DNA from: Gemmatimonadota bacterium | GTDB taxonomy: Bacteria > Gemmatimonadota > Gemmatimonadetes > Longimicrobiales > Gaopeijiaceae | Assembly (NCBI GenBank): GCA_028874905.1 | Contig: JAPPGZ010000092.1 | Coordinates: 111,452 to 175,451 of the forward strand | Length of the DNA stretch: 64,000 nt | Direction of reading: 5' to 3' | Part shown: one piece after another, positions 46,884 to 56,656 of the stretch | Layout of the letters: every line of letters starts with the position of its first letter | Numbering within the stretch: the first letter of the stretch is position 1 | The notes under the pieces: model-generated | Databases searched by the model: none | Seen by the model: only the letters and a program-made list of their open reading frames with translations | What the model was told of the DNA's origin: nothing | Translations under genes and position numbers: made by a program

Positions 46884-48440
46884 TCAGTCGGGGACGCGGC
46901 GCACGGCCGGCTCGGTGGGCGGGCCGTCGGGGAGGTGCACGCGGGCCTGCCCGCCGGCGCAGGTGAAGCGCATCAGCGGGAGTCGCTCGCCGCGGGTAAG
47001 CTCGAGGTTGTCCGGCGTGATCCGCTGGACCACCGCGACCGCCTCGATGTCGCCCGCATCGGGGTGGGCGCGTGCGAATCTGCGCGCGTGCCGCTCAAGC
47101 AGCGAACTGCGGACGGCTGCGAGCTTCTCGGGTTCCATCTGCAGCCAGACGTTGCCGAAGAAGTAGGATTGGAGGAGGAGGTGCCGCATCCCGTCCGGGA
47201 AGAGTTCACGCGGGTCGACGCGTCTTTCACGGCCCGGGCGGAGGCTACGCACCTCGTACCGCGCGTGATAGTTGCGCTTGTCCACCCAGTCGAACAACCG
47301 GTAGCTCTGGTAGAGCCCCACGAGCCACAGGAGGGCGCGCACGGGGTTCGCCCACGCCATGCCGGAATACGGCTGGCCCGGTTTCGGCAGCCGCCGCCAC
47401 GCCCTCACCGCCTGCCAGACGCTCATGATCGCCAGAAGTGCGACCAGGGTGAGCGCGGCGAGGTCCGCGGGGCCGGTGCCGGTCGCGGTGGTGTCGGTAG
47501 CGGTGGGCGCGGAGGTGGCGAGCCTGGAAGCGGATCCGGCGGCGGCGAGTCCCGGGACGCCCTGCAAGCCGCCCTGCACGATCTCGGGCGCGAACGGAAC
47601 CACCAGCGCGGCCAGCATGAGCGCGTTGGAGTACGGGATCTTCAGCGTGGCGATGATGCCCAGGTGGAACACGGCGGCGGCCGCCAGGAGCGCCCACTTG
47701 GCGGCCGAGCCGGCCGGAAGCACGAAGATCAGGACGAAGAGCGGTTCCAGGAACAGTGCGGCCCAGGTCACCAGGCGCAGACCGGACCGATGGCGGATCG
47801 ACCAGAAGTCCGGCGCTCGGGCGATCGGCATCTTCAGCGCCGCGTGCATCGCGGCGCCGTCCCTCCACATGGGACTGGCGAACTTGTACAGGCCGGCGAC
47901 CAGGTAGATCAGCGCCATGTTGGCCATGAAGGCACGGGGTGCGGTGCCGGGGACGGTGGCGGTGGCCCAGTCGGAGACGGCCGCCGGTCCCGCCGCGTCC
48001 CCGCCGGCACCCGGCAGGGCCGCCAGGTTCAGGGTAGTGCCGACGGGCAGCAGGATCAGCCACAGGCAGAACAGGTGGACGATCGAGTCGTCGAGGTAGG
48101 CGGCCAGCGCCTTCCAGCGATAGGTCGAGACCGCGACCGCAAAGAGGAACACGGCCGCTGCGCGGGGGTGCCAGCCGACAACGACCAGGACCGCAGCCGC
48201 GCACGCGCAAAGGTAGACGGCGCGGAAGACCCAGCCGGGCATCCCGGGCTGAAAGAGACCGATCCGGGTCGGGGGAAAGAGGCGAACCGAGAGCCGGTGG
48301 TCGATCAGACCGTCGGGATCGCTGAAGTCGCGCGCCTGTCGGAGAGCGTTGGCGAAGTAGACGAAGAGCACGCCTCCCACGAGGACGCGCATGATGTCGA
48401 GCGGGAGGGCGTGGATCGGGGCGGCGAGCAGCGTATGCAT
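46884..48440 (-). CDS. HTTM-domain (vitamin K-dependent gamma-carboxylase-like) membrane protein
   Basis: Multi-TM; LIYLVAGLYKFASPMWRDGAAMHAAL; FLEPLFVLIFVLP. Confidence 0.75.
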   Translation of the reverse strand: MHTLLAAPIHALPLDIMRVLVGGVLFVYFANALRQARDFSDPDGLIDHRLSVRLFPPTRIGLFQPGMPGWVFRAVYLCACAAAVLVVVGWHPRAAAVFLFAVAVSTYRWKALAAYLDDSIVHLFCLWLILLPVGTTLNLAALPGAGGDAAGPAAVSDWATATVPGTAPRAFMANMALIYLVAGLYKFASPMWRDGAAMHAALKMPIARAPDFWSIRHRSGLRLVTWAALFLEPLFVLIFVLPAGSAAKWALLAAAAVFHLGIIATLKIPYSNALMLAALVVPFAPEIVQGGLQGVPGLAAAGSASRLATSAPTATDTTATGTGPADLAALTLVALLAIMSVWQAVRAWRRLPKPGQPYSGMAWANPVRALLWLVGLYQSYRLFDWVDKRNYHARYEVRSLRPGRERRVDPRELFPDGMRHLLLQSYFFGNVWLQMEPEKLAAVRSSLLERHARRFARAHPDAGDIEAVAVVQRITPDNLELTRGERLPLMRFTCAGGQARVHLPDGPPTEPAVRRVPD

Positions 48441-48582
48441 GATTGCGCCGGGAATGTAGCACGGGCGGATACTGTGGCCATCCATTGCCCGCCGTGACGG
48501 GGCGACCGACCTTGCGCGTGTGGTCGCCGTGGTGGCCAGGGCCGCCGTTCCTCCCCAGGGATCCGTCGAAAGCGAGGCATCG

Positions 48583-50436
48583 ATGACAGTCCGACGATTC
48601 GTCCGCCTGCCGGCCGTACTGAGCGCCGCCGCACTGAGCGCCGCCGTACTGAGCGCCGTCGCACTGGGCGCCGCCGCGCTGCTCACGCCGCCCCCCGCCT
48701 CCGCCCAGCTCTCCGAGGTCCAGATGGAGTGGGGCGTGACAATCCCCGTGCAGGACGGGACGGAACTCCGCGGCACGATCTACCGCCCGGCGGACCAGAC
48801 CGAACCGCTGCCGGTCATCCTCGGCTTCACGCCCTACATCGCGGACGTGTACCACGGTAAGGCGAGGTACTACGCCCGCCGCGGCTACGTATTCGCTGCC
48901 GTCGACGTCCGCGGACGCGGCAACTCGGGGGGCGTATTCGAGCCCTTCCACGACGCCGACAAGGACGGCCACGATGTCGTCGAATGGCTCGCGGCGCAGC
49001 CATGGTCGAACGGCAAGGTAGCGATGTACGGGGCGTCGTACGGCGGGTGGGACCAGTGGGCGACCGCGAAGGAGCTCCCGCCGAGCCTGGAATCGATCGT
49101 GCCGGCCGCTGCGGCCTATCTCGGCACCGACTTCCCATTCGTGCACAACGTCTTTGTGCCCTACAACATGACGTGGCTGACGTTCACCAGCGGGAAGGCC
49201 GCGCAGAGCACCATCTTCGGCGACGCGGAGCTGTGGGCCGATGCGTTCGGCGAGCGGTATTTCAACCACCGTCCCTTCGCGGAGCTGGACCGCATCGTCG
49301 GCAACCTCACCACGCGCTTCCAGACCTGGATGGAGCACCCCACGCCCGACGAGTACTGGCTGGCGTCCGCGCCCAGTCCCGAACAGCTCGCGGCGATGGA
49401 GATTCCCATCCTCACGATCACCGGGCACTACGACGGCGACCAGCGAGGCGCGCTCCAGCACTACCGAATGCACATGCGCCACGGCAACGAAGCGGCCAGG
49501 GCGCGGCACTACCTGGTGATCGGCCCGTGGAACCACGGCGGCGTCGGCACTTCGGTGGACCAGGTGGGCGGGCTCGAGTTCGGCCCCAATGCGTTGCTCC
49601 CGCAGGACTCGCTGCGCAAGGCCTGGTACGACTGGACGCTGAAGGACGGCCCGCGTCCCTGGTTCCTCGAGAAGCGGGTGGCCGTCTACATCGCCGGCCG
49701 CGACGCCTGGGAGTACGCGGATGCCCTGGAGGAGGTCGCGAACGACCGGCTGGTCTACTACTTCGACTCGGCGGACGGCCACCCCAACGACGTTTTCCGT
49801 TCAGGCACGCTCGCCCCGGAGCCCACCGGCAACACCCCGGCCGACTCCTATGTCTACGACCCCCTCGACACGCGCCCCGGGCACTTCGAAAGCTTTGAGT
49901 CCGGCAACAACCTCTCCCACTTCTTCTGGGGCGAGCAGCCGCTCAACCAGCACTTCGCGCTGAACATGTTCGGCAACGGCCTGGTCTACCACACCGAGCC
50001 GTTCGAGACCGAAACCGACCTCGCGGGCTTCATGGAGTTCGACGCGTGGATCAGCCTCGACGTGCCCGACACCGACTTCATGGTGACGGTCTACGAGATC
50101 ATGCCGGACGGCACCAGCATCTTCCTGACAGGCGACATCATGCGCGCGCGCTACCGCAACTCACGGACGATCGAGGAGCTGGTGACCCCGGGCGAGGTTG
50201 ACCTGTATCGCTTCGACGGCTTCCAGTTCTTCGCGCGCCGGATCGCCGAGGGCAGCCGCCTCCGCCTGATCCTGAATTCACCCAACTCGGTGTGGCTCCA
50301 GAAGAACTACAACAGCGGCGGCCGGGTCACGCACGAGTCGGGGGCGGATGCGCGCACGGCGACGATCACGTTCCATCACGGGGGCGAGCATCAGAGCCGG
50401 CTGAGCGTGCCGGTGAGGCGGCGGCCGGTGTCGTAG
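48583..50436 (+). CDS. CocE/NonD-family S15-type hydrolase, secreted
   Basis: FAAVDVRGRGNSGG; VAMYGASYGGWDQWATA; jelly-roll C-terminus. Confidence 0.9.
   Translation: MTVRRFVRLPAVLSAAALSAAVLSAVALGAAALLTPPPASAQLSEVQMEWGVTIPVQDGTELRGTIYRPADQTEPLPVILGFTPYIADVYHGKARYYARRGYVFAAVDVRGRGNSGGVFEPFHDADKDGHDVVEWLAAQPWSNGKVAMYGASYGGWDQWATAKELPPSLESIVPAAAAYLGTDFPFVHNVFVPYNMTWLTFTSGKAAQSTIFGDAELWADAFGERYFNHRPFAELDRIVGNLTTRFQTWMEHPTPDEYWLASAPSPEQLAAMEIPILTITGHYDGDQRGALQHYRMHMRHGNEAARARHYLVIGPWNHGGVGTSVDQVGGLEFGPNALLPQDSLRKAWYDWTLKDGPRPWFLEKRVAVYIAGRDAWEYADALEEVANDRLVYYFDSADGHPNDVFRSGTLAPEPTGNTPADSYVYDPLDTRPGHFESFESGNNLSHFFWGEQPLNQHFALNMFGNGLVYHTEPFETETDLAGFMEFDAWISLDVPDTDFMVTVYEIMPDGTSIFLTGDIMRARYRNSRTIEELVTPGEVDLYRFDGFQFFARRIAEGSRLRLILNSPNSVWLQKNYNSGGRVTHESGADARTATITFHHGGEHQSRLSVPVRRRPVS
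48616..48675 (+). repeat. 15-bp tandem repeat, 4 copies, within signal peptide (LSAAA/LSAAV/LSAVA/LGAAA)
   Basis: GTACTGAGCGCCGCC GCACTGAGCGCCGCC GTACTGAGCGCCGTC GCACTGGGCGCCGCC. Confidence 0.9.
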
Positions 50437-50451
50437 GGGGGCGGCGGCCAC

Positions 50452-50477
50452 TGCAAGACGGCTACCCGTGTCTTGCA
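50452..50477. terminator. Hairpin TGCAAGAC-ggctacccgt-GTCTTGCA followed by AATTT
   Basis: Perfect 8-bp stem, 10-nt loop, 15 bp after CocE stop. Confidence 0.65.
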
Positions 50478-50566
50478 ATTTGTCATTCTGATTGATAATC
50501 TGCAAGGTAACATCCCGCCACCTTGATACTGCCAGCTCCATCATCCCTCGATGAGCCGGAGGCCCA

Positions 50567-51739
50567 ATGCCCGTCGTCGATCGCAACCTGGCGGGACCGC
50601 TCTTGAACCGTACGCGCCACTACCCGGTCGTCACCGTCACCGGACCCCGGCAATCGGGCAAGACTACGCTGTGCCGCACCGTTTTTCCCGATCGACCCTA
50701 CGTTTCGCTCGAGGGCATGGACGTGCGCACATATGCCCGCGAGGATCCCCGCGGCTTCCTGCGCGAATACCGTGACGGTGCAGTGATCGACGAGGTGCAG
50801 CGCGCGCCGGACTTGACCTCATACCTCCAGGAGGTGGTGGACGAAGATCCTACTCCGGGCCGTTTTGTGTTGACGGGGTCACAGCACTTCGGGCTGACCG
50901 AGGCGGTGAGTCAGTCACTGGCCGGCCGTGTTGGCGTGCTCCACCTGTTGCCTCCCGGGCTCGACGAGCTGGCCCGTTTTGGCGAGCCGGTACCGAGCCT
51001 GCTGGAGGTGCTCTGGACCGGCGCATACCCCAGGATTCACGACCGCCGCATTCCCCCCGACGTGTGGCTGCGGGACTACTTCGCCACGTATGTCGAGCGC
51101 GATGTCCGGTCGCTTCGCAATATCACCGACCTGGAGGCATTTTCAGCCTTCGTGCGAATGGCCGCCGGGCGTACCGCTGCCGAGATCAACCTTTCGGCGC
51201 TGGCGGGCGACATCGGTGTGCGGTACAACACGATTCGTGCCTGGCTGTCAGTTCTCGACGCTAGCTTCCTGATCTTTCGTCTGCCCGCCTTCCGCAGGAA
51301 CATCCGCAAACGTCAGATCAAGGCCCCGAAGCTTCACTTCCTCGACTGCGGGCTCGTGTGCCACCTGCTCCGCATTCGGTCCCCGGAAGAGCTGCGCCAC
51401 CACCCGCTACGCGGGGCGATTTTCGAAAGCTGGGTGGCTTCCGAGATCTTCAAGGCGGCGACGCACCGCGGGGTGCAGCCCTGGATGCACCACTACAGGG
51501 CGGCCGGCACCGAGGTCGACCTGATCGTCGACACGGGATCCGCGCTGATCCTCACCGAGGCCAAGTCGGGAAGCACCGTAACGCCGCGCTTTTTCGCGGG
51601 CATACTCAGACTCGGGCGCGAGCTGGCCAGCGCCGGATTCGCGATCGAGCACCGCGTCGTCTACGGGGGCGAGCGCCGCGATTCACGCGGTGATGCGGAA
51701 GTCGTCCCGTGGAATCGCCTCCTGGACCTCACCTGGTGA
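50567..51739 (+). CDS. AAA (AAA_14)/DUF4143 ATPase
   Basis: VVTVTGPRQSGKTTL; AVIDEVQRAPDL; GRFVLTGSQHFGL; GTEVDLIVD. Confidence 0.9.
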   Translation: MPVVDRNLAGPLLNRTRHYPVVTVTGPRQSGKTTLCRTVFPDRPYVSLEGMDVRTYAREDPRGFLREYRDGAVIDEVQRAPDLTSYLQEVVDEDPTPGRFVLTGSQHFGLTEAVSQSLAGRVGVLHLLPPGLDELARFGEPVPSLLEVLWTGAYPRIHDRRIPPDVWLRDYFATYVERDVRSLRNITDLEAFSAFVRMAAGRTAAEINLSALAGDIGVRYNTIRAWLSVLDASFLIFRLPAFRRNIRKRQIKAPKLHFLDCGLVCHLLRIRSPEELRHHPLRGAIFESWVASEIFKAATHRGVQPWMHHYRAAGTEVDLIVDTGSALILTEAKSGSTVTPRFFAGILRLGRELASAGFAIEHRVVYGGERRDSRGDAEVVPWNRLLDLTW

Positions 51740-51748
51740 GCGCCGCCC

Positions 51749-53746
51749 CTATCCGCCAACCTTCCCATAGACCCTGAAATCCAGCCTCGCGTCCATCCCC
51801 GGCCCGGTCGTCAGCTTCACCTTCACCGGCTCGCTCAGCCCACCCGGCGGGAGCCGATCGTGCGAGCCCATCCTGCCCTCGAACGACCACTCGCTGCCCT
51901 CTCGGGCCTCGCCACCCTCCGCGCGCAGCCGCACGGGTCCGTGCACAACCCCGTCCGACACGTTCCGAAGCTGCACTTCGACCGTCGCCGTGCCGCTTGC
52001 CGCATCGTAGACGACAGGCCCGGCCACCACGAGCAACGCGCCGGTGACATCCGTCTCCTCGCCGGTGGGGGCCGCCGGGGCGCTTGCCGTCACCTCCACC
52101 GTGGTCGTGAACAGTTCGTCGGTTCCGTTCCGGCGGCTGATCCAGAGGGGATGAAAGGCGCCGTTGGCGTCACCCGCGAGCCCGAGGTAATGACCGGGCT
52201 GGTTGCCCCGCGCGTTGTCGAAGGAGACCTCCAGGCGGGCGTGGTCCAGATCCCCGAAGTACTCCGCCCTGGCATTGCGGCTCTGCTCGGCCATCACCAC
52301 GGTCATGCGCTGAACCAGGTCCATCTTCGCGATCTCTTCTTCGGTCAGGTCCTTCACGTCGGGGTCGGCCGCGACGTTGTGGACGCGCGCCACGGGGGCG
52401 TGCGCCGGCGGCGGGCAGGACGGTGCGCTCGCCACGGGGACGTTCGCGCCGAAGGTCTCGCCGCCATCCGACGACGACGTGAAGAACAGCTCCCAGCAGC
52501 GGCGCGTATCGTCGCGGCGCCGGTCGTACCACGCGACGCCCACGACCCCGTCCCGGTTGACCTCGACCACGGGAAGCATGCGGTCGTCGAGCGGGTCGCC
52601 CGGCGCCGGCGGTTCGTTGTCGTTGAGCCGCATCTGGTCCGACCAGCTCCGCCCGCCGTCGGTGGAGCGCCGGAACCAGACATCGGAGGTGGCGGCGGTC
52701 GCCGCGTCCCCTCCGGTCACCCCGTCCCACACGACGTAGATGTTGTCGGCGTGCGGCCCGTCCGTGCGGTCCCAGGCCACGATCGGCAGCGTGAACGCGC
52801 TGGTCATCTCGGTCTGGGCGTAGGGCCACGAGTGGGTGCCGACCCGGAACGCGACCTCTGGCTCGGTGAAGGTCTCGCCGCCGTCCTCGGACCGCATGGT
52901 GAAGAACGGCATCCGGGCGTTCTTCTCGTCGCTCAGCGGGAAGAAGTACTGGTAGAAGGTGACCAGGAGCGTCCCGTCGGAGAGCACGACCGGCTCGGTG
53001 GCCACCAGCTTGCCGCCGGGGATCGTCGCCAGCAGCTTCGGCTCGCTCACCGTGTTGCCGCCGTCGTCGAGGGTGTGCAGGAAGAGCTGAAAGTCGTCCC
53101 GGATGAACGAATCGCGCACGTCGTTCCACACCACGTAGAGGCGCCCGCGGTTGGGGCCGTCGCTCCAGTCCGCGGCGATGCGGGCGTGGTCGGGCGGCAC
53201 GGGGCTGCGCAGACGCGCCGGGCCGGTCCAGGTGGCCCCTTCGTCGTCGGTCGACCATACCATGATCGTGCCGTCGCTGCGCACGGATTCGCCGAACATG
53301 TCACCCATCGTGTTGGCGCCGACGTAGCAGTACAGGATCCACATCCTGCCGTCGGGGCCGGGCACCACCATCGGGTCGAACGCGCCGACTTCGTCGCCGG
53401 GCAGCATGATCGGCTCCCAGGCCACGCCGCCGTTGCGGCTCAGGAAGGCCGCGTTGTTGCGCGTGGCCAGCGTCATGGCGATTGCCGGATCCGGGAAGCT
53501 CAACCCGCCCGTCTGGGTGACCGCGATCAGGAAGTCGGGGTTGTCCTGACTGGCCGCGATCCAGGGCTCGTTGAACTGGCCGGGCCCCACGCGCAGGTTG
53601 GGGCCGACGACGACCTCGGGGGACTGGGCGGCGAGGGGGGTGGTGAGTGCGAGCGGGCCGGTGAGAGGGCCATTGACGGGGATCAACCCGATCGCGACGA
53701 TGCCCGCCGCCAGTGTGATGACGGCCCGCAGAGGACTCGTCCTCAT
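51749..53746 (-). CDS. Sialidase/BNR-type beta-propeller exoprotein
   Basis: Asp-box-like STDDEGATW, SEDGGETF, STDGGRSW, SSDGGETF; signal peptide. Confidence 0.8.
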   Translation of the reverse strand: MRTSPLRAVITLAAGIVAIGLIPVNGPLTGPLALTTPLAAQSPEVVVGPNLRVGPGQFNEPWIAASQDNPDFLIAVTQTGGLSFPDPAIAMTLATRNNAAFLSRNGGVAWEPIMLPGDEVGAFDPMVVPGPDGRMWILYCYVGANTMGDMFGESVRSDGTIMVWSTDDEGATWTGPARLRSPVPPDHARIAADWSDGPNRGRLYVVWNDVRDSFIRDDFQLFLHTLDDGGNTVSEPKLLATIPGGKLVATEPVVLSDGTLLVTFYQYFFPLSDEKNARMPFFTMRSEDGGETFTEPEVAFRVGTHSWPYAQTEMTSAFTLPIVAWDRTDGPHADNIYVVWDGVTGGDAATAATSDVWFRRSTDGGRSWSDQMRLNDNEPPAPGDPLDDRMLPVVEVNRDGVVGVAWYDRRRDDTRRCWELFFTSSSDGGETFGANVPVASAPSCPPPAHAPVARVHNVAADPDVKDLTEEEIAKMDLVQRMTVVMAEQSRNARAEYFGDLDHARLEVSFDNARGNQPGHYLGLAGDANGAFHPLWISRRNGTDELFTTTVEVTASAPAAPTGEETDVTGALLVVAGPVVYDAASGTATVEVQLRNVSDGVVHGPVRLRAEGGEAREGSEWSFEGRMGSHDRLPPGGLSEPVKVKLTTGPGMDARLDFRVYGKVGG

Positions 53747-53831
53747 GGTCCAGCTCCTTGCAAAAAGCGGTCGGTGGTCGAAAGTCTGTGTTGATCACCA
53801 TGACTGCCCGCTCTGGCCGAAACAAGAGAGA

Positions 53832-55148
53832 ATGCTGCGTATGAACCACGACTACGACGCGATCATCATCGGTGCCGGAGTCATCGGCACGGCCACCGGC
53901 TTCGAACTCGCCAAGCGCGGCTACCGCACCCTCAACGTGGACAAGCAGCCGACGGCCGGTTCCGGCTCGACGTGCAACACCTGCGCGATCATCCGGCTGC
54001 ACTACTCCACCCCCGACGGCTGCGCGATGGCCCGCGAGAGCTACTTCTACTGGCTCGACTGGGGCCGCTACCTGGGCGTTGCCGACGAGATGGGGCTGGC
54101 GAAGTACGTCAACACGGGATGCCTCGTCATCAAGAACGACCGCAACAGGAACCTCGTGAACGTGATGGCCGCGCTCGACGAGCTGCACGTCGCGTACGAG
54201 GACCTCACCGCCGACGGGGTGCGCGCGCGGTTCGCCTGGATCGACACCCGCACCTACGGCCCGCCGGTGACCACCGACGACGACCGCTTCGGCGAACCCA
54301 CGGGCGGGCACATCCGCGGAGCCGTCTACATCCCCGAGTCGGGCTACATCGACGATCCCACCCTCGCGTGCCACAACCTGCAGCGGGCGAACGAGGCGCA
54401 TGGCGGCGAGTATCGTTTCAACGCGGAGGTTGTGGAGGTTTTGAAGAGCGGAGGCCGCGTCGCTGGAATACGCCTCGCCGACGGCTCGGAGGTCCGCGCG
54501 CCGGTGGTGGTTAATGTGGGCGGACCCCACTCGGCGATCATCAACCGAATGGCCGGCGTTCTCGACGGCATGAACATCTCGACGCGCGCCCTCAAGCAGG
54601 AGGTGTGCTACGTCCCGGCCCCCGCCGGCCTGGACTACAACCAGCTCGCGCCCCTCATCTCGGATGGCGACATCGGCTGCTACTCGCGGCCGACCACCGG
54701 CAACCACATCCTGATCGGCTCGGAAGACCCGCCCTGCGACGTGCTCGAGTGGGTGGAGGACCCGGACGACTACAACACCAACTTCACCCACCAGTGGGAG
54801 ACCCAGGTGATGCGCGAGGCCCAGCGGCTCAAGGGCCTGGGCATCCCCGGGCAGACGGGCGGGTTGGTCGACCTGTACGACGTGTCCGACGACTGGATCC
54901 CGATCTACGACAAGTCCGATCTGCCCGGCTTCTACATGGCCGTGGGGACTTCGGGGAACCAGTTCAAGAACGCCCCCGTGGCGGGCAAGCTCATGGCCGA
55001 GCTGATCGAGCAGGTCGAGGGCGGGCACGACCACGACGCCGACCCGGTCACGATACCGCTCACGTACACACGCCGGACCTGTGACGTCGGCTTCTTCAGC
55101 AGGAGGAGGTCGCTGAATCCGGACTCGTCGTATTCGGTCATCGGTTGA
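53832..55148 (+). CDS. FAD-dependent oxidoreductase (DAO/SoxB-like)
   Basis: DYDAIIIGAGVIGTATGFELAKRGYRTLNVDKQPTAGSGST. Confidence 0.9.
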   Translation: MLRMNHDYDAIIIGAGVIGTATGFELAKRGYRTLNVDKQPTAGSGSTCNTCAIIRLHYSTPDGCAMARESYFYWLDWGRYLGVADEMGLAKYVNTGCLVIKNDRNRNLVNVMAALDELHVAYEDLTADGVRARFAWIDTRTYGPPVTTDDDRFGEPTGGHIRGAVYIPESGYIDDPTLACHNLQRANEAHGGEYRFNAEVVEVLKSGGRVAGIRLADGSEVRAPVVVNVGGPHSAIINRMAGVLDGMNISTRALKQEVCYVPAPAGLDYNQLAPLISDGDIGCYSRPTTGNHILIGSEDPPCDVLEWVEDPDDYNTNFTHQWETQVMREAQRLKGLGIPGQTGGLVDLYDVSDDWIPIYDKSDLPGFYMAVGTSGNQFKNAPVAGKLMAELIEQVEGGHDHDADPVTIPLTYTRRTCDVGFFSRRRSLNPDSSYSVIG

Positions 55149-55185
55149 TGATTCCGGACAGGCGCAGGGCGGGCCGCCCTGATCG

Positions 55186-56406
55186 ATGAGCTGGCTCCGA
55201 CCCAGCCGTCTCTGGCGCGCCGCGCCGCTTAAGCGCCACTACGAAGTCGTCATTATCGGCGGCGGCATCCACGGCCTCGCGACCGCCTACTACCTGGCCC
55301 GCACACACGGTATCCGCGACGTCGCCGTGCTCGAGTCCCACTACATCGGCTTCGGCGGGTCCGGGCGAAACACCGCGATCGTCCGGGCCAACCAGCGCAC
55401 GGCCGAGAATGTGCGGCTCTACGACGAAGGCCTGAAGCTGTGGCCCGTCCTGACCGACGAACTCGACTTCAACCTGATGTTTTTCAACTGTGGGAACCTG
55501 AACCTCGGGCACAGCGAAGCCGCGATGAACGCGTTCCGCATGCAGGCCAGCACCCACAACCTCCTGGGCGTGAAGTCCGAGCTGCTCGACCCGCAGCAGT
55601 GCGCCGACGTGATCCCGGGGCTCGACATCTCCGACCGTCTTGCGTTTCCGATACACGGAGGCCTGTACCATCCGCCCGGCGGGATCGTGCGGCATGACGC
55701 GGTCGTGTGGGGTCTGGCCAAGGGGGCGAGCGAGCACGGCGTGCACATCCACCAGGGGTGCGAGGTCCGGGGCATCGACACCCGCGAAGGCCGCGTGACC
55801 GGAGTCCGCACCAGCCTGGGCGCCATCGGGTGCAAGCGGCTGGGCATCATGGCGGGGGGATATGGCTCGGCGGTGGCCGCCATGCTGGGGATCGAGCTGC
55901 CCATCCATCCCCTCACGATCCAGGCGATGGTCACACACCCCTTCAAGCCGTTTCTCCACCACGTCTTCAGCTCGGGCGCGTACCACGTCTACGCCAACCA
56001 GACGCTCAAGGGGGAGATCGCGACCGGCGCCCACATGGACCCGCAGGTCAACTACACGACCGACGCGACCGCCTACTACCTCAAGCACCAGGCCGAGGCC
56101 CTCAGCGAACTCATGCCGGCGCTGCGCGGCGTCCGCTTCATGCGAATCTGGTCGGGCCTCGCCGACATGACACCGGACATGGCGCCGATCATGGAGGGCG
56201 AGCTGGGCTGCGACGGGCTCTATCTGGACGCCGGCTGGGGATACTTCGGCTTCAAGTCCGGCCCGGTGGCGGGCAAGTACATGGCCGAGTACATGTCGAG
56301 CGGCGAGCGGCCGGAGATCCTCAGGGCGTTTCAGCTGAAACGTTTCCTGGAGGGTCGCTACTCGGGTGAAACGGCGTCGGTCATGAAGTACGGGCACTGG
56401 GACTGA
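55186..56406 (+). CDS. soxB: Sarcosine oxidase beta-subunit-like FAD oxidoreductase
   Basis: HYEVVIIGGGIHGLATAYYLARTHGIRDVAVLESHYIGFGGSGRNTAIVRAN; operon context. Confidence 0.88.
   Translation: MSWLRPSRLWRAAPLKRHYEVVIIGGGIHGLATAYYLARTHGIRDVAVLESHYIGFGGSGRNTAIVRANQRTAENVRLYDEGLKLWPVLTDELDFNLMFFNCGNLNLGHSEAAMNAFRMQASTHNLLGVKSELLDPQQCADVIPGLDISDRLAFPIHGGLYHPPGGIVRHDAVVWGLAKGASEHGVHIHQGCEVRGIDTREGRVTGVRTSLGAIGCKRLGIMAGGYGSAVAAMLGIELPIHPLTIQAMVTHPFKPFLHHVFSSGAYHVYANQTLKGEIATGAHMDPQVNYTTDATAYYLKHQAEALSELMPALRGVRFMRIWSGLADMTPDMAPIMEGELGCDGLYLDAGWGYFGFKSGPVAGKYMAEYMSSGERPEILRAFQLKRFLEGRYSGETASVMKYGHWD
56327..56342. repeat. Dispersed palindrome, perfect copy: CGTTTCAGCTGAAACG
   Basis: Direct reading; in frame as FQLKR near the SoxB C-terminus. 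Confidence 0.95.
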
Positions 56407-56413
56407 CGCGGTC

Positions 56414-56656
56414 ATGACCTTTCGGCTCACCTGCCCCGTCTGCGGCAAGCGCGATGTGTACGAGTTCACCTTCGGCGGACAGGAGCGGGGTCCGCGGCCG
56501 GAGCAGGACGGGCTGAGCGCGGAGGAACACTTCCGGTGGACGCAGTTCCGCCTGATCCCGAACGAGCCGCAGGAGGAATGGTGGTACCACGGGCAGGGCT
56601 GCGGCGTGTGGTTCAAGACGACTCGGGATCCGGGCACCAACCGGGAGGTCAAGTGA
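56414..56656 (+). CDS. soxD: Sarcosine oxidase delta subunit
   Basis: LTCPVCGKRDVYEFTFGG...EEWWYHGQGCGVWFKTTRDP. Confidence 0.9.
   Translation: MTFRLTCPVCGKRDVYEFTFGGQERGPRPEQDGLSAEEHFRWTQFRLIPNEPQEEWWYHGQGCGVWFKTTRDPGTNREVK

Noticed and set aside
47245-49782. 845-aa minus-strand ORF across HTTM and CocE genes
   Set aside because: Out-of-frame shadow of the real HTTM gene and antisense of the CocE hydrolase; low-complexity translation.
50567-51739. AAA/DUF4143 ATPase as part of a defence island
   Set aside because: No neighbouring nuclease, methylase, toxin or mobile gene; the family is widespread and commonly solitary.
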